From contig JBCCDY010000011.1 in the NCBI GenBank assembly GCA_039030555.1, forward strand, positions 98,804 through 162,803: 64,000 nt of DNA. Reading direction: 5' to 3'. The position numbers and the translations under genes are program-made. Position 1 is the first letter of the stretch, and each line of letters begins with the position of its first letter. The notes under the pieces were generated by a model. The model was not told the DNA's origin. It ran no database searches and was given only the letters and a program-made list of their open reading frames with translations. The stretch is from JBCCDY01 sp039030555. Its GTDB lineage: Bacteria; Bacteroidota; Bacteroidia; Cytophagales; Cyclobacteriaceae. Of the stretch, positions 60,389-64,000 are shown piece by piece.

Positions 60389-60909
60389 CAGCTAGCTAAA
60401 ATCGTTTCGTTCATAATAATCCCAATCTCTTGGTCATAAGCTGCAAGCGTATCCTGGTTCAGCTTGGGCATCTGCTGGAACAAAGCATCAACTTTCCATT
60501 TTTTGCGCTTGGTCTTAAATCCTTTAAGTCGGGAAATGGCAATCGCAAAGGCGACCCTTTTCTCTTTCTTATCCTGTGAGAGGTTAGGCGCTCCATTTTT
60601 GTACCCAGGAACTTTTTTAATCCGAAAACCTGGCTTTTTAACCGTCGCTAATAATTGGTCAACAGGAGCCTGTTTTAAATACACCAACTTGCGTTTCCCA
60701 ACAAATTCAGCCCCTTCATCATAGCTGATTATAATTTTCGGAGGCTTTTGGGCCGTCGAATATTCAATATGCCCACGGACACTATCGGCACTGATCCCTT
60801 CCCCCTTAAACTTGGGTTTCGAGAACGTAGCACGGAAGTCCTGCACAAAAAGTGGCAAGTACCTCTCCGCAATAGCATCCAACTGAACCTGCATTTCCTT
60901 CGGGATCAT
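60388..60909 (-). CDS. phage structural-region protein, unknown function
   Basis: A 173-residue basic protein (KPKFKGEGISADSVRGHIEYS, KKVPGYKNGAPNLSQDKKEKR). It lies directly before the tape measure gene with a 1-bp overlap, and so is probably a tail-assembly or tail-completion protein. A family-B palindrome sits 16 bp upstream of its start. No family recognised. Confidence 0.55.
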   Translation of the reverse strand: MIPKEMQVQLDAIAERYLPLFVQDFRATFSKPKFKGEGISADSVRGHIEYSTAQKPPKIIISYDEGAEFVGKRKLVYLKQAPVDQLLATVKKPGFRIKKVPGYKNGAPNLSQDKKEKRVAFAIAISRLKGFKTKRKKWKVDALFQQMPKLNQDTLAAYDQEIGIIMNETILAS

Positions 60910-60924
60910 AACTCCATTTTAACC

Positions 60925-60951
60925 GTCATCCCGGATTTATTCCGGGATCTC
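60925..60951. repeat. palindromic repeat, family B copy 7
   Basis: GTCATCCCGGATTTATTCCG followed by GGATCTC; the most regular copy of the family. In the gap between the genes at 60388 and 61059. Confidence 0.8.
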
Positions 60952-61012
60952 TTTCCAAAAAAGCTAAAAATTTCACCCCTACCTTAGGACATACCACCTC
61001 ACCCACAAGCAC

Positions 61013-61045
61013 CATTCCCCTCCTAAAGGAGGGGCTAGGGGAGGT
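61013..61045. repeat. palindromic repeat, family A copy 3
   Basis: CATTCCCCTCCTAAAGGAGG followed by GGCTAGGGGAGGT, in the gap just downstream of the large tail gene at 61059. Confidence 0.8.
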
Positions 61046-61058
61046 ATATTCTTAATTG

Positions 61059-62951
61059 TCAATTGACCCTCACCACCTCCACATCACTAACCGCAACACC
61101 AGCCTGCGCAAACCCAACCTTCAACCTTCTGATAAAATACCGGTTACGGTCAAAAAAGTACATCCTTCCAAACTCCAGCTGGTTCAAATGCCTAGTCAAA
61201 AAACGCGCATCCATGCGTACGGTCTTATGCTCCTGCATAAACGTGTACCACCGTTTGTGAAAGCGATAATAAAAATTTTCGGTAGAAAAAGTGTTGGCAA
61301 GCCTTAAACTTAAAGAAGCATCAGAATTAAACTGAGAGCTCGTATACTGCCCGTTAACAAGTCCACGATCAAAAAACAGGTAAGGTTCATCCAGTAAACC
61401 CTCTTCTATATCCATTACAGCCTCAAATTGCGTCCACAAGCGAAATGGCAATTCAATCGGCTTGGCACCATTTCCAAGCGTAACTTTTAAGTATTGAAGC
61501 CCAAAATCCTGGCGCTCACTGCTATTGGCATACCTTATCGTAAAATTCCTGGGAGAAGGCTTATGGTCTATCTCTTCAATAGGAGCGTGGATGATACCCA
61601 CCGCCTTGGCATCAACATACGATCGGTCTTGGATCAAATCGTTCTTATACGTATAAACAATCGAACGGCTATAAGGCTCATACTCCACCATGGAGTTGGT
61701 GAGTCTGGCAACATACTTTATAAAATCAGTACACGACCAGTCAGGCATATAATCCGCCGGATCTAGCTCCTGCTCAAAACCAAGCCCTTCCGAATTTTCA
61801 ATTTCTATCCCCGAAGTCACCTCAATTGGGATGTTACACGTCCGGTTCGGATAAAAAGTCAACGTTTGAAAGTCAGAATCCTCAAAAAAATTTCCCACAA
61901 ACTGGATGTTAAATCGGTTACTGATCCGCTCAAAAACAGTAGAAAACCGGAACGTAGGGGCATAGTAATGCTCTTTTAAATATCCATACTGCTCAAAACC
62001 TTCAACTTCCTCCCAATCAACCTGAGAATCAATGGTACTGAACACACTAAAATCCTTCGGAGAATTAAAAGGGGGTTTTGCCTCTACAACAAGCGTCCAG
62101 TCATCAAAAATTAAAAGGTTAAACTCATTGCGTTCACCTTTCGGCTTTCGGCTTAATTTAAAATTATCTGTTTGCGGAACCAGCTCAATCAAGCGTTCAT
62201 AATGGTCGCCTAACGATCTTTGTCCCCCTATGTCTGTAGTATAAACCACACCATCAACCGTCATGCTAATGGTATCACCATCATTAAGGCTCGGCGTGCC
62301 ACGACCAACCAGTATAATATTGGTCACCCACTCAAATTCACGCACAAGCTTCTTTTTATTCGATCTCACCGATCCATTATCCAGGTCATTGACTACCCCT
62401 GAATAATCTGCATCATCCTGGAAAGAAGGATTTTCGATCCGGTGTAAACCAATCTTACCATCAGCAGCAGCCTGTAAAAGGTTGGCCGTTCCCTGGTTTT
62501 GAATATTAAGCATCGCCGATTCGTTAACAACAGTGGCATCCTCACCACTAAAAACCACCGTATGAAGTGGAATAGCATCCCAATTGAGTTCACTGAGCTT
62601 TAAATCCTTAAAATCACTACTTACCTCACGCAATCCGGAGAAGAACGTCACCCGAAAGCGCGATCCGGTATTGGGCTTTACTTTTATCACTCCAACAAAC
62701 ACCAAACTACCATCAAAGAACAATTCTGCCGGGTGGTCTTCGGGAATATCCGAAACCGATTGCTCCACCACATCATAAATACCTAAAGCACGGGCATTAA
62801 AACCCTCAGGATCATTAGGAATGTCAAAAGGAATAGAAAAGCTACCGGGAATAAAGCCATCCTCATCAAACAAGGGACTATTACGCTCCTGCGAGATCTG
62901 CGTCCCGGGCAGCAACTTCAAAAACACCCCGTTCACCCTTAAACCTATCAT
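61059..62951 (-). CDS. phage tail-region structural protein
   Basis: A 630-residue protein of a type seen in Bacteroidota prophages. The N-terminus (GLRVNGVFLKLLPGTQISQERNS) is followed by an acidic, beta-rich body. The C-terminal part has long beta segments (YMPDWSCTDFIKYVARLTNS, YEPYSRSIVYTYKND) like distal-tail or baseplate-hub proteins. The order of genes (this one before the tape measure) is not the classical one. It is flanked on both sides by family-A palindromes. Confidence 0.6.
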   Translation of the reverse strand: MIGLRVNGVFLKLLPGTQISQERNSPLFDEDGFIPGSFSIPFDIPNDPEGFNARALGIYDVVEQSVSDIPEDHPAELFFDGSLVFVGVIKVKPNTGSRFRVTFFSGLREVSSDFKDLKLSELNWDAIPLHTVVFSGEDATVVNESAMLNIQNQGTANLLQAAADGKIGLHRIENPSFQDDADYSGVVNDLDNGSVRSNKKKLVREFEWVTNIILVGRGTPSLNDGDTISMTVDGVVYTTDIGGQRSLGDHYERLIELVPQTDNFKLSRKPKGERNEFNLLIFDDWTLVVEAKPPFNSPKDFSVFSTIDSQVDWEEVEGFEQYGYLKEHYYAPTFRFSTVFERISNRFNIQFVGNFFEDSDFQTLTFYPNRTCNIPIEVTSGIEIENSEGLGFEQELDPADYMPDWSCTDFIKYVARLTNSMVEYEPYSRSIVYTYKNDLIQDRSYVDAKAVGIIHAPIEEIDHKPSPRNFTIRYANSSERQDFGLQYLKVTLGNGAKPIELPFRLWTQFEAVMDIEEGLLDEPYLFFDRGLVNGQYTSSQFNSDASLSLRLANTFSTENFYYRFHKRWYTFMQEHKTVRMDARFLTRHLNQLEFGRMYFFDRNRYFIRRLKVGFAQAGVAVSDVEVVRVN

Positions 62952-62996
62952 ATTCCAATGATTTTGAAAAAATCAAAAAGCACCTTATCAGCACCA

Positions 62997-63029
62997 ATTC
63001 CCCTCCTTAAGGAGGGGCTAGGGGAGGTG
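62997..63029. repeat. palindromic repeat, family A copy 4
   Basis: AATTCCCCTCCTTAAGGAGG followed by GGCTAGGGGAGGT, between the two large structural genes. Confidence 0.8.
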
Positions 63030-63051
63030 TTTTTATAATCATTCCCCATTG

Positions 63052-64000
63052 CTAATTGTTAATTGAAGTAGGTGTAAACCTACGCTCCACGTAACCCTCA
63101 CTATACCCAAACCGCACATAATATTGATACTCCTTATCCACCCGGATACGAGTCTCACGGCCGCTCACCACGATAGGAACCCGCTTCGCCCCTTCCAAAG
63201 CATACACCCTCGGGCTCAAAAACAAGTCTGAAAGTACTCTGGCCTCTTCAGCATCCAGCAAAAAGCCCGTACTGCCGGAAAACTGCTTCCTCGAACTCAT
63301 ATTATAGGCCTCAAACTCACCATCCAAAGCATCATAATCATGCCCCAAAAACTTCTGAATCTCTTCCTTATCAGAAACGAAAGACTCCTCAAAAACACCC
63401 GTAGCCCTGAATATCTCATAGGCACCCACACTATTCAAAAACATAAAGTACCGCGTCCTCGGAGGCTTGTGTGAAATAAGCTCATAGCTTATTGGCTCAG
63501 AAATAGCGTTACTACTCTGGTCCGTCAGCGTCAAAACATACGACTTCACAATCTTACTGGCATCAATGCTATTGATTCCACTGTGGATAGGGCCGGCTGG
63601 CACTAAAATGAGATCACCACGCCCTACACCATCCAAACGCTTCAAAATAGGGGTACTGGTAGTACTATCATCCGTAAAAGTCACATCAGCCTTTAATCGA
63701 ATAGAACTAATACCTGTGGCATACAAAAAGAACTGTAAATAATCTTCCTGCTCACGGTCAACACGTCTGCTTGTAGACTTCCAGCTCATAAACTTCTTCT
63801 GGTTGGGAAGCACATCCCCGAAGTAATCCACATCCGGATAAGCACGCTTGGAAAGCCCCCCATAAACAGCCAAAAACAAACCCGATTCACTTAGAGAGCT
63901 CGGTTCAATCAAATCGTTAAACACATCACCATAAAAATTCTTATATCGGATCGATCGGTCTGTTAAAACCCTAATTTCCGACTCACGATAGGAGGGGGGC
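63052..64000 (-). CDS. phage structural protein (5' end beyond window)
   Basis: The reading frame runs without a stop to the right window edge: residues such as REIRVLTDR-type sequence (SEIRVLTDRSIRYKNFYGD) precede the GTG at 63924, so that GTG is internal. The visible 316 residues are beta-rich (YLQFFLYATGISSIRLKADV, RYFMFLNSVGAYEIFRA) and resemble Bacteroidota prophage virion proteins near the tail module. Precise role unknown. The remainder of the late region must lie beyond this point. Confidence 0.6.
   Translation of the reverse strand, partial: PPSYRESEIRVLTDRSIRYKNFYGDVFNDLIEPSSLSESGLFLAVYGGLSKRAYPDVDYFGDVLPNQKKFMSWKSTSRRVDREQEDYLQFFLYATGISSIRLKADVTFTDDSTTSTPILKRLDGVGRGDLILVPAGPIHSGINSIDASKIVKSYVLTLTDQSSNAISEPISYELISHKPPRTRYFMFLNSVGAYEIFRATGVFEESFVSDKEEIQKFLGHDYDALDGEFEAYNMSSRKQFSGSTGFLLDAEEARVLSDLFLSPRVYALEGAKRVPIVVSGRETRIRVDKEYQYYVRFGYSEGYVERRFTPTSINN

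Noticed and set aside
63052..63924. GTG at 63924 as the start of the last gene
   Set aside because: The frame stays open to the window edge with protein-like sequence before the GTG, so the true start is outside.
1..64000. CRISPR array
   Set aside because: No regularly spaced direct repeats with unique spacers were seen. The repeated motifs found are DGR repeats and dispersed palindromes.
1..64000. Intact tRNA or rRNA genes
   Set aside because: Only the tRNA 3' fragment at 41977-42018 was recognised; no complete cloverleaf was found by eye.

Overview
The window comes from a chromosome of a Bacteroidota bacterium, probably of the order Cytophagales. The sequence is AT-rich and uses TTG or GTG starts often. 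It encodes a type IX secretion (T9SS) C-terminal sorting domain, an XrtF-type exosortase with its partner protein, and a Bacteroidota-type outer-membrane beta-barrel. Species cannot be named from the sequence alone.

Region 1 (1-2.9 kb) is ordinary chromosome. It holds the end of an alpha/beta hydrolase, an unrecognised gene overlapping a FabH-like ketoacyl synthase III, and a SRAP-domain protein that has lost the family's catalytic residues.

Region 2 (2.97-41.0 kb) is a large surface-glycan locus read almost entirely on the + strand, with many 1-28 bp overlaps. It opens with kdsA and the export pair Wza-like lipoprotein / Wzc-like tyrosine kinase. A nonulosonate (legionaminic-type) cassette follows: LegB-like dehydratase, glycosyltransferase, NeuB-like synthase, SpsF-like cytidylyltransferase, a second divergent NeuB-like synthase and a PtmE-like guanylyltransferase. 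Next come a KpsS/C-like transferase, a sulfotransferase, an acyltransferase broken by one nonsense codon, a Wzx flippase, several glycosyltransferases, a methyltransferase, a WecD/WecE-like pair, a possible polymerase and a deacetylase. The last part is a Pgl-like (bacillosamine-type) set of PglA, PglC, two PglD, PglE and PglF homologues. Inserted in this set are XrtF, its associated membrane protein, a 1215-residue T9SS cargo protein and a 64-residue mini-protein that is little more than a signal peptide plus an exosortase-like sorting tail. The locus ends at a convergent outer-membrane beta-barrel gene.

Region 3 (about 41.98 kb to beyond the right edge) is a prophage or phage-derived element. 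Its left end is a tRNA 3'-half fragment, the expected att repeat. The intact tRNA should lie beyond the right edge. From left to right it carries a tyrosine integrase, a diversity-generating retroelement (DGR), replication genes (DUF3987 helicase-like, DnaB-N-like, HNH), small early genes, an antirepressor and a divergent XRE repressor. Then come a TPR lipoprotein, a cargo island of + strand genes, and late tail genes ending at the window edge.

The DGR is the most notable system. One template repeat (TR, 45053-45126) next to the reverse transcriptase matches three variable repeats (VRs), each inside a small soluble protein gene. By hand alignment, 41 of 42 TR/VR mismatches fall at template adenines on the coding strand. 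The targets sit among early genes rather than tail genes, and one is 6 kb from the template. Two families of short palindromic repeats are seen only in the prophage half (49-63 kb) and in places form in-frame parts of phage proteins. A 243-bp stretch with eleven GTCCA/TGGAC words, including two identical palindromes, follows the helicase gene and may be an origin or operator array.
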